This document shows positions 35,688 to 44,605 of a stretch of 64,000 nucleotides of DNA, piece after piece; the first letter of the stretch is position 1; each line of letters starts with the position of its first letter. This DNA comes from Chloroflexota bacterium. Lineage in GTDB: Bacteria > Chloroflexota > Chloroflexia > Thermomicrobiales > UBA6265. Below the pieces are notes generated by a model. It was not told the origin of the DNA and did no database searches. It worked only from the letters and a program-made list of their open reading frames with translations. The translations under genes and the position numbers were made by a program. Where the stretch lies: assembly GCA_023389575.1 (NCBI GenBank), contig JAEWEG010000039.1, forward strand, positions 1-64,000, in the 5' to 3' direction.

Positions 35688-36461
35688 GTGACGGATCGGC
35701 TTGAAGGCAAGGTCATTCTGGTTACTGGCGCGGCCAGCGGCATGGGCCGCGTCGCCACCCGGGTCTTCACCGGTCACGGCGCGAAGGTCATCGCCGCCGA
35801 TGTCAACGCCGGTGGCCTCGACGCCGCCATCTCCGAGCTGGATGCAGCCAGCCAGGAGGCGGTGCACCCGGTCGCCGGCAACGTCACCAGCAGCGACGAT
35901 GTCGCGCGCATGGTGAGCGAGGGCGTCAGCCGCTTCGGCACGCTCAACGTGCTCTACAACAACGCCGGCATCATGCCCGAGGCCGACACCTCCGTGATCG
36001 AAACCACCGAAGACGTCTGGGACGAGATTCTGGACGTCAACCTGAAGAGCATCTACCTCGTCTGCAAGCACGGCATCCCCGCCATGCTGGAAGCGGGCGG
36101 CGGTTCCATCGTCAACATCGCCTCGTTCGTCGCGCTGGTTGGCTGCACCAACCCGCAGGACGCCTACACCGCCAGCAAGGGCGGCGTCCTCTCCCTCACC
36201 CGCTCCCTCGCCGTGCAGTACGGGCCGAAGGGAGTTCGCGCCAACGCTATCTGCCCCGGTCCCATCCTCACGCCCATGACCGAGCAGCTCTTCCCCAACG
36301 ATGAGGAGAGGATGAAGCGCCTCAACCGTATCCCGCTGGGACGCTTCGGTCGCGCCGAGGACATCGTCAATGCCGGCGTCTTTCTCGCCTCTGACGAGTC
36401 GTCCTGGATGACCGGCTCCCAGTTCGTCGTCGACGGCGGCATCACCGTCAACTATTTCTAG
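35688..36461 (+). CDS. Short-chain dehydrogenase/reductase
   Basis: The 257-residue classical SDR has the NAD(P) loop TGAASGMG (14-21), the NNAG motif, the catalytic Ser in NIASF and YTASK (Tyr-x-x-x-Lys), and ends with the common SSWMTGSQFVVDGG-like closing. An Asp after strand 2 (AADVNA) favours NAD. GTG start with GAGGAAGAGG upstream. It oxidises an alcohol or reduces a ketone; neighbours (ABM, serine hydrolase) do not fix the substrate. Sugar or polyol substrates are plausible given the GntR, lactonase and dehydratase genes next to it. Confidence 0.88.
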   Translation: MTDRLEGKVILVTGAASGMGRVATRVFTGHGAKVIAADVNAGGLDAAISELDAASQEAVHPVAGNVTSSDDVARMVSEGVSRFGTLNVLYNNAGIMPEADTSVIETTEDVWDEILDVNLKSIYLVCKHGIPAMLEAGGGSIVNIASFVALVGCTNPQDAYTASKGGVLSLTRSLAVQYGPKGVRANAICPGPILTPMTEQLFPNDEERMKRLNRIPLGRFGRAEDIVNAGVFLASDESSWMTGSQFVVDGGITVNYF

Positions 36462-36831
36462 AGCGGAGTCCCACGAAACAGGACACCTTATATGGTAGGG
36501 GAGAACCTTGTGTTCTCCCTGGCTCAGGTGCGCGAATCGCCTCTCTCCCCGGAGGACCACACGCCGGCACGTTCTCCCGGCCACCGTTCCCGCCATGCCG
36601 GCTGGGTCCTCCCTACGAACCTCATCATGACGCCAACGTCACGGGACACCGTCCACCGCGCCGTCGCGGGCGAGTCAATGGTCCGACAGATCTGACCCTT
36701 CGAACGCTGTTCGCGCTCGCGTCACGTCCGAACCTGATGCCACACCCCGCCCGGAACCACCGGGCCAGAATGGTAAACTGACGTCTTGTAAGTTCGATCT
36801 CCTCACTCACCCCGGAAGGCACACCCAGGTC
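36462..36831. other. Intergenic region between SDR and GntR genes
   Basis: 370 bases with a hairpin at 36497-36520 close to the SDR end and otherwise no convincing reading frame. The last 60 bases must hold the GntR promoter, but no sharp -35/-10 pair is seen. Confidence 0.4.
36497..36520 (+). terminator. Hairpin after the SDR gene
   Basis: AGGGGAGAAC, loop CTTGT and GTTCTCCCT, with one bulge, 36 bases after the stop codon. Confidence 0.5.
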
Positions 36832-37566
36832 ATGGCCGCGAATCAACTCACTCCCCTCGAACCCTTCCTCACCGAACCCCGGCCGGACCTCTCCCAGCAA
36901 CTCACGCGGCAGCTCCTAACACTCATCGCCACGCGCGACCTCCAGCCCGGCGACCGGCTTCCTTCCATGAAGGAGCTCGCCAGCATCTTCTCCGTCGCCA
37001 CCCCCACCATCCGCGAAGCTGTCCGCCGCCTGCAGGCCACCGGCGTCGTCGACATACGCCATGGCTCGGGCATCTATGTCCGCAAGGTCGCGGAGGGGCT
37101 GGTCATTCCCAATCCCCACGCCGGCGAGCTTAATGCCGAGTCGATGACCCAGTTGCTGGAAGCCCGCCTCGCCATGGAGCCCTACCTGGCCGGTCGCGCC
37201 GCCGAACTCGCGTCCCCGGCCGACATCGCCGCGCTTCAGGAGATTCTCGACTCGGCGGAGCAGTTGCTGGACGGGCACGATGCCCAGCTCAACCCGATCA
37301 ACCTGCGCTTTCATGGCCGGATCGCCCGCATCTCGCGCAACACGATCCTCGCCGACTTCCTGGAATCCCTCTTTCATCTTCATTCCCAAGAGCAGCGCGG
37401 AATCCTCGAGATCTTCAACGCCCGCGCCCAGGATCACCGCGACCACATCGCCATCTTCCAGGCGATCAAGGATGGCGACCCGGCTCGCGCCCGGCGGTGC
37501 ATGACCGAGCACCTGATCAACGTTCGCGACGTCATCGGCCAGCGCCTCGGCAACACGCCTCGGTAG
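36832..37566 (+). CDS. GntR-family (FadR/FCD) transcriptional regulator
   Basis: The 244-residue protein has an N-terminal winged helix (about 18-90) with LQPGDRLPSMKELASIFSVATPTIREAVRRLQATGVV. The FCD effector-binding domain (about 100-235) has NLRFHGRIARIS and a late RDHIAIFQAIKDGDPARARR. FCD members respond to sugar acids, lactate and related acids, often through a bound metal. The gene lies next to SMP-30 lactonase and enolase-superfamily dehydratase genes, so sugar-acid control is likely. Its operator may be the near-palindrome upstream of the sugar ABC operon. Confidence 0.88.
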   Translation: MAANQLTPLEPFLTEPRPDLSQQLTRQLLTLIATRDLQPGDRLPSMKELASIFSVATPTIREAVRRLQATGVVDIRHGSGIYVRKVAEGLVIPNPHAGELNAESMTQLLEARLAMEPYLAGRAAELASPADIAALQEILDSAEQLLDGHDAQLNPINLRFHGRIARISRNTILADFLESLFHLHSQEQRGILEIFNARAQDHRDHIAIFQAIKDGDPARARRCMTEHLINVRDVIGQRLGNTPR

Positions 37567-37590
37567 TCGTCGTCGCCCGCGCAAACGCTT

Positions 37591-37760
37591 GTCGTCATCC
37601 AGAGCGAAGCGATGGATCCATGGACGAAGTCCTTCCGCCGTGAGGCGGTGTCCATACACCAGCCGTTCTGAACTCGACGCCGCATGACCAGGCGAAGGCC
37701 AGGTGTCGGCTGCGCCGAAGGACTTTGTCCGGCGATGTCTCGCAAGCTTGGCATGACGAC
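37591..37760. repeat. MITE-like element with imperfect terminal inverted repeats
   Basis: Left end GTCGTCATCCAGAGCGAAGC and right end (read on the other strand) GTCGTCATGCCAAGCTTGCG share the outer GTCGTCAT. Both then reach a GGAC(g/a)AAGTCCTTC core about 37-45 bases in. A single-ended relative lies near 10409-10460. The element has no coding capacity and fills the gap between convergent genes. Confidence 0.55.
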
Positions 37761-37792
37761 GGTGTATTGCGATGTGTTGGCGCTGGATTGGC

Positions 37793-38665
37793 TCACCCGC
37801 CGACCGGGAGGGCCAATCCGGTCGCGTCGGTCTCCAGCGACGTGATGTGCCAGCGACCCAGGTTCGCGATCAGCAACTCGCTGCCCCGAAACGCACAGTT
37901 GGTCGGATGGCAAAGCGTGTGCGCCTCCGGGTCGTCGAGGACTAGCTCCAGCACCTCATCCCGCAGCCGAAGAATCCGCGACGGCTCGTAGCAGGCGATG
38001 TAGAGATCTCCGTCCGCGTCGAACGCCAGCCCGTCCGGCAGCACACCCGGCGTTTCCACCACGATTTCCGGAATGCCCGCGCTGCCATCCGCCTCGATCG
38101 GCACCCGGATGATTCGCCGCCCGAAGGTCTCCGCCACCAGGAGCGATTGCCCGTCTGGAGCCAGCGCCATCCCGTTCGCGAACGTCAGGTCATGGTCATA
38201 CCACAGCGTTCCGTCTCCGGTATCGAGGTCGAACCGCCAGATACCCGGGCCTGGTTCGGTCGGTTTGTGGCTGTCCGAGACGTACAGCACGTTCCGCGCG
38301 GCATCCACCACCGGCCAGTTCGGGATCGATATCGCCCGTTGCCCATCGCCGGACGCGAACCGCGTCAGGTCATCCGTCTCCGGGTCGTACCGGAACACGC
38401 AGCCATGCTTCAGGTCGCAGGCATACAGGCGTCCCCGTGTATCGAACGCGATGCCGAGGATGAACCCTCCCGTGCAGGCCATTTCCCGCAACTCGGTTCC
38501 ATCTTCCGAGAGACGGTACAGGTGCCCCAGTTCGCCCCCGCACCACACCGCGCCATCGCTCGCCACCGCCACCGCTTCCGGATGCAGCAGGCGTGGCTCC
38601 GTCACCGTGCCGTCGTGGAAAATACGCGCTTCCGTAATCGCATGTACCGCGTTCATCACAGCCAC
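37793..38665 (-). CDS. SMP-30/gluconolactonase-family lactonase
   Basis: The 290-residue six-bladed propeller has LHPEAVAVASDGAVWCGGELG (metal-binding Glu in the first blade), SIPNWPVVDAARNVLYVSDS, LTFANGMALAPDGQSLLVAET and a PDGLAFDADGDLY strand. Family enzymes hydrolyse sugar lactones with a divalent metal. A GTG at 38665 is kept as the start, with GGAGG upstream at short spacing; the GTG at 38659 or ATG at 38656 is also possible. It is 10 bases behind the enolase-superfamily dehydratase gene, forming a lactonase-dehydratase pair for sugar-acid breakdown. Confidence 0.85.
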   Translation of the reverse strand: MAVMNAVHAITEARIFHDGTVTEPRLLHPEAVAVASDGAVWCGGELGHLYRLSEDGTELREMACTGGFILGIAFDTRGRLYACDLKHGCVFRYDPETDDLTRFASGDGQRAISIPNWPVVDAARNVLYVSDSHKPTEPGPGIWRFDLDTGDGTLWYDHDLTFANGMALAPDGQSLLVAETFGRRIIRVPIEADGSAGIPEIVVETPGVLPDGLAFDADGDLYIACYEPSRILRLRDEVLELVLDDPEAHTLCHPTNCAFRGSELLIANLGRWHITSLETDATGLALPVGG

Positions 38666-38675
38666 ATCGCCTCCA

Positions 38676-39929
38676 TTACGCCCGGCGCGGATCGAGCCCC
38701 GGCGTGGTCCCGTCCTCCGGATCGGCCCAGCGGTCGTTCGGAACCAGCGCGAACCAGCCCGGGCGGCCGGGATCGCGATCGTATGGATATCCGCCCAGTT
38801 CCTGATACAACTCGGCGTACTCGCGCACCTTCTCCCGGTCCAGGGTCACGCCCAGGCCAGGCTCGTCCGGCACCCGGATCGCGCCATTCTCGTATCGCAT
38901 CGGACCGCCCACGATGATGTCGTCGGTGAGGTGGTGGTAATGCGCGTCGGCCGTGAAGGTCAGGTTGGGCAGCACCGCGCCCAGGTGCAGCATCGTCGCG
39001 AGCTGGATTCCCAGTTCACCGGAGGAGTGCACGGCGATCCCGACCTGGAACGTCTCGCACACCGCCGCCGCCTTGATGCACTGCCGGATGCCTCCCCAGA
39101 AGGTCGTGTCCAGCAACACCACGTCGATCGCCGGCTCCAGCACGTTCGCCGCCAGTTGCTCGAAGTTCACCACCACGGTGTTCGTCGCGGTCGGGATGCG
39201 CACCATCGACCGTACCCGGCGCATCCCGTTCAGGCCCCAGGCCGGATCCTCGAAATAGTCGTTGCGCAGGTCCTCGATCGCCTGGCCGAACGTGATCGCC
39301 TGCTCGACGCTCAGCGCCCCGTTCGGGTCGTAGCGGAACGAGTCGCCGGGGAATGCGTCCGCCAGTGCCCGGTACGCCTCCAGTTCGTAATCCGGGTGAA
39401 ACACGCCCCCCTTGAGCTTGTGGGCCGTGAATCCCATACGCTCCTTGAGCTCCCGGGCGTGGGCGACCAATTGCTCGTGGGTACGCACTTCCCCCTCGCC
39501 CGTGTCCGGATTCGCGTAACGGTAGAAGAGGTAGCTCGCGAACCCCACCGAATCGCGCAGCTTCCCGCCCAGAAGCGCGTGCACCGGCAGCCCGGTGTGC
39601 TGTCCCATCAGGTCGAGGCAGGCGAATTCCAGCGCGGCCAGGAGTTGGGTCCGGTTGTTGTAAAGGCTGGCCGTCGGGTTCGCGATCTTGAATCGCAGCG
39701 CCTCGAGTCGGAAGGGATCGTGCCCCACCAGGTAGGCCTTCAGCGCCCGGATCGCCTGCTCGGCGCTCTCGCCACCGCCGCCCATCTCACCCAGTCCGAT
39801 CCGGCCGTCGTCGGTTTCCACCTCCACGATCGTCCGCACGAACCGGCCCCAGTGCGCCCCGTTCGAGTGCCGCAGGGGCGCTTCCAGGGGAATCGTCACC
39901 GTTGTCGGTCTGATATCGACGATCTTCAT
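38676..39929 (-). CDS. Enolase-superfamily sugar-acid dehydratase (glucarate dehydratase-like)
   Basis: The 417-residue protein has the two-domain enolase-superfamily layout. Catalytic and metal sites can be followed: Lys in HKLKGG (KxK), the metal Asp in RYDPNGALS, the Glu in YFEDPAWG, an Asn in TATNT and the His in AVHSSGELGIQ. The last is the glucarate dehydratase-type His base. The enzyme removes water from an aldarate or aldonate to give a 2-keto-3-deoxy acid. It is co-transcribed with the lactonase gene (10-base gap). The exact acid is not fixed. Confidence 0.85.
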   Translation of the reverse strand: MKIVDIRPTTVTIPLEAPLRHSNGAHWGRFVRTIVEVETDDGRIGLGEMGGGGESAEQAIRALKAYLVGHDPFRLEALRFKIANPTASLYNNRTQLLAALEFACLDLMGQHTGLPVHALLGGKLRDSVGFASYLFYRYANPDTGEGEVRTHEQLVAHARELKERMGFTAHKLKGGVFHPDYELEAYRALADAFPGDSFRYDPNGALSVEQAITFGQAIEDLRNDYFEDPAWGLNGMRRVRSMVRIPTATNTVVVNFEQLAANVLEPAIDVVLLDTTFWGGIRQCIKAAAVCETFQVGIAVHSSGELGIQLATMLHLGAVLPNLTFTADAHYHHLTDDIIVGGPMRYENGAIRVPDEPGLGVTLDREKVREYAELYQELGGYPYDRDPGRPGWFALVPNDRWADPEDGTTPGLDPRRA

Positions 39930-39989
39930 TGCCGGGTCTCCTTGAGCGGTGATTCATGGCGAATGGAGCGAAGAGGTGACCGATTGGTT

Positions 39990-40061
39990 GGAAGCCCATA
40001 CACCGGCCAGGTTTCGGTTGACAATCCGGGACTCGGGCCGGTTAGGGCTTCCCTACTGGTG
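39990..40061 (+). repeat. Palindromic intergenic repeat, copy B
   Basis: GGAAGCCCATACACCGGC, spacer, then GCCGGTTAGGGCTTCCCTAC and TGGTG. The outer arms show compensating changes with copy A (AAACCC/GGGTTT against AAGCCC/GGGCTT), which supports pairing as RNA or cruciform. Confidence 0.8.
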
Positions 40062-40073
40062 AATGGTTTGGCG

Positions 40074-40149
40074 CACCAGTACGGAAACCCTAGCCGGCGC
40101 CTTGCCGTGCGATTCCATGGGTTGCGTGCCGGCGCATGGGTTTCCCTCG
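40074..40149 (-). repeat. Palindromic intergenic repeat, copy C (inverted)
   Basis: Begins CACCAGTACGGAAACCC on the plus strand and ends ATGGGTTTCCCTCG: the same unit as copies A and B but in the opposite orientation. It faces copy B across 12 bases, so B and C make one large palindrome. Confidence 0.8.
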
Positions 40150-40158
40150 CTGGCAGGC

Positions 40159-42786
40159 TCAGAATGTCACGCGCACCGATTGCACGCCCTGTGCCGCCAC
40201 CTCCACGGAGAGCGCGTTGCCGTCGAGCGCCACCGCTCCGAGGTCCTCCTCCGCCAGCGACACCAGCGATGCCGACCTCGGCGTGGCCACCGCGAAACGT
40301 AGCGTCGCGGTTTCCGTCTCCTGACCGTAGTTCTGCAGGCGAAGGATGATGCCGTCGCCGTCTTCCGCCGCCTTCATGTGCACCACGTCCACCGGCCCGT
40401 CGTCCACCTCCAGGAAGCGTCCGGTCGGGTCACCGGTCCGGTCGAGGTCGCGCAGCACGATCACCGGCGTGGCCTGCTCGCGGCCGAACCTCGCCGCCTG
40501 GATGTCGTCGCAGCCACCTTCGTGCGTCGTCAGCCGGTACCGCAGCGGAATCTCGCCACCCTGGCTGGCCTTGAAGTTCACCATCCAGTGGTTGTTGAGC
40601 GCCCACGACATCACCGTCGGACCATCCGGCGACAGTACCTGGGCCCATCGGCCGGTGGTGATTCCGCCGAGGTGCACCAGCGGCGCGTCGAGCGGCGCGA
40701 TCGTCACGCCGCGTTCGCCATCGCTGACGTTCACCCAGCGGTGGATCGGATACCAGTCGCGAACCGTGCCGTTGAGCTGGTCCTGCTCCGGCGTGAGCGC
40801 CAGCCCATTGATGTCGGCCCGGAACTCCGGCGTCCCCAGGTTGAAGGGAAACGCCACGAACACGGCTTCCACGTCGGTGACATGCTCCTTGTCCAGCAGC
40901 CAGTCGACTTCCAACGCCTTCGTGCCCGTTTGCAGCCGGTAGGTACACCGCGCCTTCCGCACGCCGCGCGCCTCGATCTCCACCGAGATCGACACCGCGC
41001 CCTGCTCGATCACCGGCGCATCCACCGTGACCTTCGTCGCCGTTTCCCTCACGAACGGGGTGTCCATGATCCGGACCCCGAAGTCCTCGGCCGAGAAGTC
41101 GCCGATGAAGAGGGCGTTCCGCTGGTCGGGGCTGTCCACCCACTCGTACACGTACTGTCCGGGTCCATACCCCTCGTACGATCCCGCGTAGTCGTGCCCG
41201 GTTTCCAGGTCGACCCATTCCGCGATCGCGCCGGTTGCCTCATCGATCCGCACCCGGTAGGCGCTGTTCGCGATCGTGGTGCCATCGGCGCTCAGGTCGG
41301 CGTCGCCCGGTGCGTTCGCCACCGGCAGGAAGGCGTATCCGAAGCCCGGAACCTCGCCCGCGACGCGCTTCACCGGCAGGTCCGGCCGCGCTCCGCCCCA
41401 CGAAACCCCCCGGGAGAAGAAGCAGTCCAGGACGCCCGCTGGCGCGGCCCCGCCCCGCAATTCCGGTTCCTCCACGATCACGTTGCGCGACCAGGGAAGC
41501 GTGTTGATCACCAGCACATCCCGGTCGTACGGTGGGGGATAGGCCGCCGCTGGATCGAGGTCCCCCAGGTTGAACATGCCCTCGGTGCCCGGCGTCGAGA
41601 CCGTGCTCGCCAGCGCGTTCGCGCCCTTGGCCACCATGTCGTGCGCCTCGCTGGACGCCGTGTAGGCGAACGAGGCCTTGCGGTTCCACTGCGCCTTTAC
41701 CCACCGGTCCGAAGGCCGCTCGATGCTGGCGAACGCGCCCCAGGTATGCTCGTCATACAGCGTGGTTTGCTCGAAGACGTGATCCGCGAGGTCAGCCGGC
41801 CACAATCTGTTCCCGGTGGCCGCCGACCACGCGCCCAGCATCTCGCCCGATGCCAGCAGCTCATGCGTTGTGCGGTTCATCCCGGTTTCGTAGGCGCTGG
41901 AGCCGACCCCGTCCGACCACCAGTCGAGCCAGTCGCCCCGCCAGGTCGGAAGCTGGTCGCCGTACCGCTCCTGCAGCATCCTCCCGAACTTCGCCGGGGT
42001 GGTGAACGCGATTCGTGGCGAGCGGCCTTCCTCGTTCCACCGCGTCACGAACTCCGGCATCCGTGGATCGGGCGCGCCGTTGTCCACTCGGATCGGGTGC
42101 GTCGACTGGCAGTACATGAAGTCGAACTGGTAGGAGTCGTCCTGCTCCAGCTTCTCCACTTCCCGGCCCAGCGACTCCTTCACGAACCGCCAGTCGCCCA
42201 GCTTCGCGATACTCCGCCCCCACAGATAGTGGAAGCCGTTCCAGGTCAGCAGCTTCCTGCCACGCGGACTCTCCCACCAGAACCCGGTCGGCATCGGCTT
42301 CGGCACCCCGCCGCGGAAAGGGTTCACCGACATCGTCAGGAAATCGATCCCCATCTCCGGCAGCAGGTCGGCGAACAGCCAACTGATCCCGTTCACGTCG
42401 CTCTGCATCGCCGCCGAGACCCGCACGCCGTACCTCTCGCGCAGTCGTCGCACCGGATACAGCGACCGCAGCATTTGCTCGGTGGAAAGCAGCGGCGTCA
42501 GGTTGTACTGCATTCCCGCCACATCCAGCGACCCTTGCGCGTTCCACTCGCGGAATCGCTCCCGCTGGTCGTCGGTGGCCTCGCGCAGGTAGCGCTCGGT
42601 CATTCCGGTCACTTCGCAGGTCCACTGGTACCGTGCCTCCTCCGGCAGGTCCGCCGTCGCCTCGAACAGGTCCAGCGCCTGGTCGATGAACTCGCGATGC
42701 TGGCGGAAACACAGGTTCTGGTAGTCGGTGAACCCGATATCCGTGTGACTGTGGTTGACCACGTACAGCGTCTTGATCTTGCCCAT
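40159..42786 (-). CDS. GH38-like alpha-mannosidase, cytosolic
   Basis: The 875-residue protein starts with the GH38 signature NHSHTDIGFTDYQ (zinc-binding His/Asp). It has the nucleophile-type Asp in AAMQSDVNGISW, then a helical middle domain and a long beta-sandwich C-terminal region (about 480-875) typical of glycosyl hydrolase 38 C domains. No signal peptide, so it acts on imported sugars in the cytosol. It is the last gene of a minus-strand operon behind two sugar ABC permeases and a binding protein. Substrate probably alpha-mannosides; the family also has members that cut other alpha-linked sugars. Confidence 0.82.
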   Translation of the reverse strand: MGKIKTLYVVNHSHTDIGFTDYQNLCFRQHREFIDQALDLFEATADLPEEARYQWTCEVTGMTERYLREATDDQRERFREWNAQGSLDVAGMQYNLTPLLSTEQMLRSLYPVRRLRERYGVRVSAAMQSDVNGISWLFADLLPEMGIDFLTMSVNPFRGGVPKPMPTGFWWESPRGRKLLTWNGFHYLWGRSIAKLGDWRFVKESLGREVEKLEQDDSYQFDFMYCQSTHPIRVDNGAPDPRMPEFVTRWNEEGRSPRIAFTTPAKFGRMLQERYGDQLPTWRGDWLDWWSDGVGSSAYETGMNRTTHELLASGEMLGAWSAATGNRLWPADLADHVFEQTTLYDEHTWGAFASIERPSDRWVKAQWNRKASFAYTASSEAHDMVAKGANALASTVSTPGTEGMFNLGDLDPAAAYPPPYDRDVLVINTLPWSRNVIVEEPELRGGAAPAGVLDCFFSRGVSWGGARPDLPVKRVAGEVPGFGYAFLPVANAPGDADLSADGTTIANSAYRVRIDEATGAIAEWVDLETGHDYAGSYEGYGPGQYVYEWVDSPDQRNALFIGDFSAEDFGVRIMDTPFVRETATKVTVDAPVIEQGAVSISVEIEARGVRKARCTYRLQTGTKALEVDWLLDKEHVTDVEAVFVAFPFNLGTPEFRADINGLALTPEQDQLNGTVRDWYPIHRWVNVSDGERGVTIAPLDAPLVHLGGITTGRWAQVLSPDGPTVMSWALNNHWMVNFKASQGGEIPLRYRLTTHEGGCDDIQAARFGREQATPVIVLRDLDRTGDPTGRFLEVDDGPVDVVHMKAAEDGDGIILRLQNYGQETETATLRFAVATPRSASLVSLAEEDLGAVALDGNALSVEVAAQGVQSVRVTF

Positions 42787-42826
42787 CCGAAACCGGTTCT
42801 CCTTGATTGCCGAGGCCCGCTCCAGC

Positions 42827-43642
42827 CTACTTCGCCGTCACGCTCAGCCCTCGCACGAACACGCCTTGCACCGAGAAGAAGAGGATGAAGGTTGGCACCG
42901 ATACGATCAGCGCGCCGGCCAGCACCACCGGGATGCTCGCCGAGGCGTATTGCCCCTGAAGCCCCGCCAGCGCCGTCATGATTGGCCGGATCTCCGGGCT
43001 GCGCGACAGCGTCAGCCCAAACAGCAGGTCGTTCCAGATCCAGGTGAATTGCAGGATGAACACCGTGGCGAAGGCATTCAATGAGAGGGGCGCGAAGATT
43101 TGGACGAACACCCGCAACGGTCCGGCGCCGTCCAGCCGCGCCGCCTCGGTGATATCCACCGGAATCGACACGAAGTGGTTGCGAATGACGAAGATCGCGA
43201 ACGGAATGGCGATGGCGACATAAAAGAGCAGCAGGCCGTAGCGGGTGTCATACAGGTTCTGGTTCACATACATGCTGTAGAGCGGCGCCAGGTACATCTG
43301 GAATGGGAACACCGTTCCCGCGTAAAGCACCATGAACCACAGGAAGCCGTGGCGAATCTTCAGTCCCACGATGGCGTAGGCCGCCAGCGCCGCCAGCAGC
43401 ACGCCGATCACGCCACCGGCCGTGGCGTACAGCAACGTACTGCCGACGCTCACGCCCAGTTCGGCCGAGGTCCAGGCGTCCCGAATGTTGGTCCACAGCG
43501 AGAAGTCGCTTGGGAGCGCGTAGGCCTCCTTGTCCCGGTACTCCCTGGGCGACACCGTCGCGTTGATCAGGATGAAGTAGAGGGGGATGATCCAGATCGC
43601 CCCCAGGATGAACAGGATCGCGTAGCGAAGGGGAGTCTTCAT
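42827..43642 (-). CDS. Sugar ABC transporter permease, MalG type
   Basis: The 271-residue protein has six membrane segments and the cytoplasmic EAA loop EAARLDGAGPLRVFVQIFAPL, which contacts the ATPase. It is the second permease of the importer. The start lies 4 bases after the stop of the MalF-type gene, so it is tightly coupled. The gene for GH38 follows after 40 bases. The transporter class is the carbohydrate uptake family 1 (CUT1), which imports oligosaccharides. Confidence 0.9.
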   Translation of the reverse strand: MKTPLRYAILFILGAIWIIPLYFILINATVSPREYRDKEAYALPSDFSLWTNIRDAWTSAELGVSVGSTLLYATAGGVIGVLLAALAAYAIVGLKIRHGFLWFMVLYAGTVFPFQMYLAPLYSMYVNQNLYDTRYGLLLFYVAIAIPFAIFVIRNHFVSIPVDITEAARLDGAGPLRVFVQIFAPLSLNAFATVFILQFTWIWNDLLFGLTLSRSPEIRPIMTALAGLQGQYASASIPVVLAGALIVSVPTFILFFSVQGVFVRGLSVTAK

Positions 43643-43646
43643 CTGA

Positions 43647-44555
43647 TCATGTCCCCCTCAGCGTGCGGCTCAGGTAGACCCACGACACCGCCAGCACGAT
43701 GGCGCTCAGCAGCACCGCGATCGCCGAGCCGTAACCGTGCCGGAACAGCAGGAACGTCTCGCGGTACATCGTCACCGCCAGCGTTTCGGACGATCGGTAC
43801 GGCCCGCCCTGGGTCATAACCCAGATGATGTCGAAGGTCTTCAGGCTGTTGACCAGCGAGATCCCCACCACCACGATCGTCATCGGCCGCAGCAGCGGGA
43901 ACGTCATGTCCCGGAACAGCCGCCAGCCCTCGGCGCCATCCAGCCGCGCCGCCTCGATCGGGTCATGCGGTATCACCTGCAACCCGATCAGGAACAGCAG
44001 CACGCAGACGCCCACCGACTGCCAGGTGGAGGCCACGATCATCGCCCAGGTGTTCATCGGCGGCCGGAGCAGCCAGCTTTCGGTGAACCGCTCCAGCCCC
44101 ATCGACTCCAGCGTATTGTTGATCGCCCCATTTCCGCGCAGCATGAACTCCCACATCACGCCGATCGCCGTTCCCGACAGCGCGTACGGAATCAGGAACG
44201 GCAACCGGAAGAGGGAGGACTTGTTGAGGTCCAGGCTCAGCACCGCCACCAGCAGGCCGATCCCCACCGGCAAGACCAGCGTCCCGATCACCCACAACAG
44301 GGTGTTCACCAGCGCATCGGTGAGGATCGGGTCGCTCGCCAGCCGCGTGTAGTTGTCCACGCCCACGAACGAGCCGCGCGTCGGCCCGTCCGAGTCCGTG
44401 AAGCTGAGCAGCAGCGTTCTCCCGAACGGCCACAGCAGCAACCCTCCAACCAGCGCCAGGGCGGGCGCCAGGAACAGGTACGGCGTCACCGCGCCGGGCC
44501 ACCTGCTCCTGACCGGTGTGCCCGCCATTCCCGGCTCCCGCGTCTGGGCGGTCAT
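43647..44555 (-). CDS. Sugar ABC transporter permease, MalF type
   Basis: The 302-residue protein has a long N-terminal cytoplasmic part, six membrane segments and the EAA loop EAARLDGAEGWRLFRDMTFPL. The ATG at 44555 has AAGGGGGA just upstream; the frame stays open much farther but that region is the binding-protein gene in another frame. It pairs with the MalG-type permease. No ATPase gene is in the cluster, so a shared ATPase (MsmX/MalK type) encoded elsewhere must power it. Confidence 0.88.
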   Translation of the reverse strand: MTAQTREPGMAGTPVRSRWPGAVTPYLFLAPALALVGGLLLWPFGRTLLLSFTDSDGPTRGSFVGVDNYTRLASDPILTDALVNTLLWVIGTLVLPVGIGLLVAVLSLDLNKSSLFRLPFLIPYALSGTAIGVMWEFMLRGNGAINNTLESMGLERFTESWLLRPPMNTWAMIVASTWQSVGVCVLLFLIGLQVIPHDPIEAARLDGAEGWRLFRDMTFPLLRPMTIVVVGISLVNSLKTFDIIWVMTQGGPYRSSETLAVTMYRETFLLFRHGYGSAIAVLLSAIVLAVSWVYLSRTLRGT

Positions 44556-44605
44556 CGATCCCCCTTGAACATCGAACGGTTCCTGGACCTCGTCGCCATC
44601 GGCGG

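Noticed and set aside
36492..36695. 67-codon frame in the gap after the SDR gene
   Set aside because: No ribosome site, begins inside a terminator hairpin, composition not protein-like.
40019..40024. TTGACA as a promoter -35 box
   Set aside because: It lies in the spacer of repeat B and has no -10 box at the right distance.
38073..40349. 758-codon plus-strand frame across the lactonase and dehydratase genes
   Set aside because: Arg/His/Pro-rich with no domain; crosses two real genes and repeats B and C.
40378..42888. 836-codon plus-strand frame opposite the GH38 gene
   Set aside because: Low-complexity His/Arg/Val composition; the minus-strand GH38 has clear catalytic motifs.
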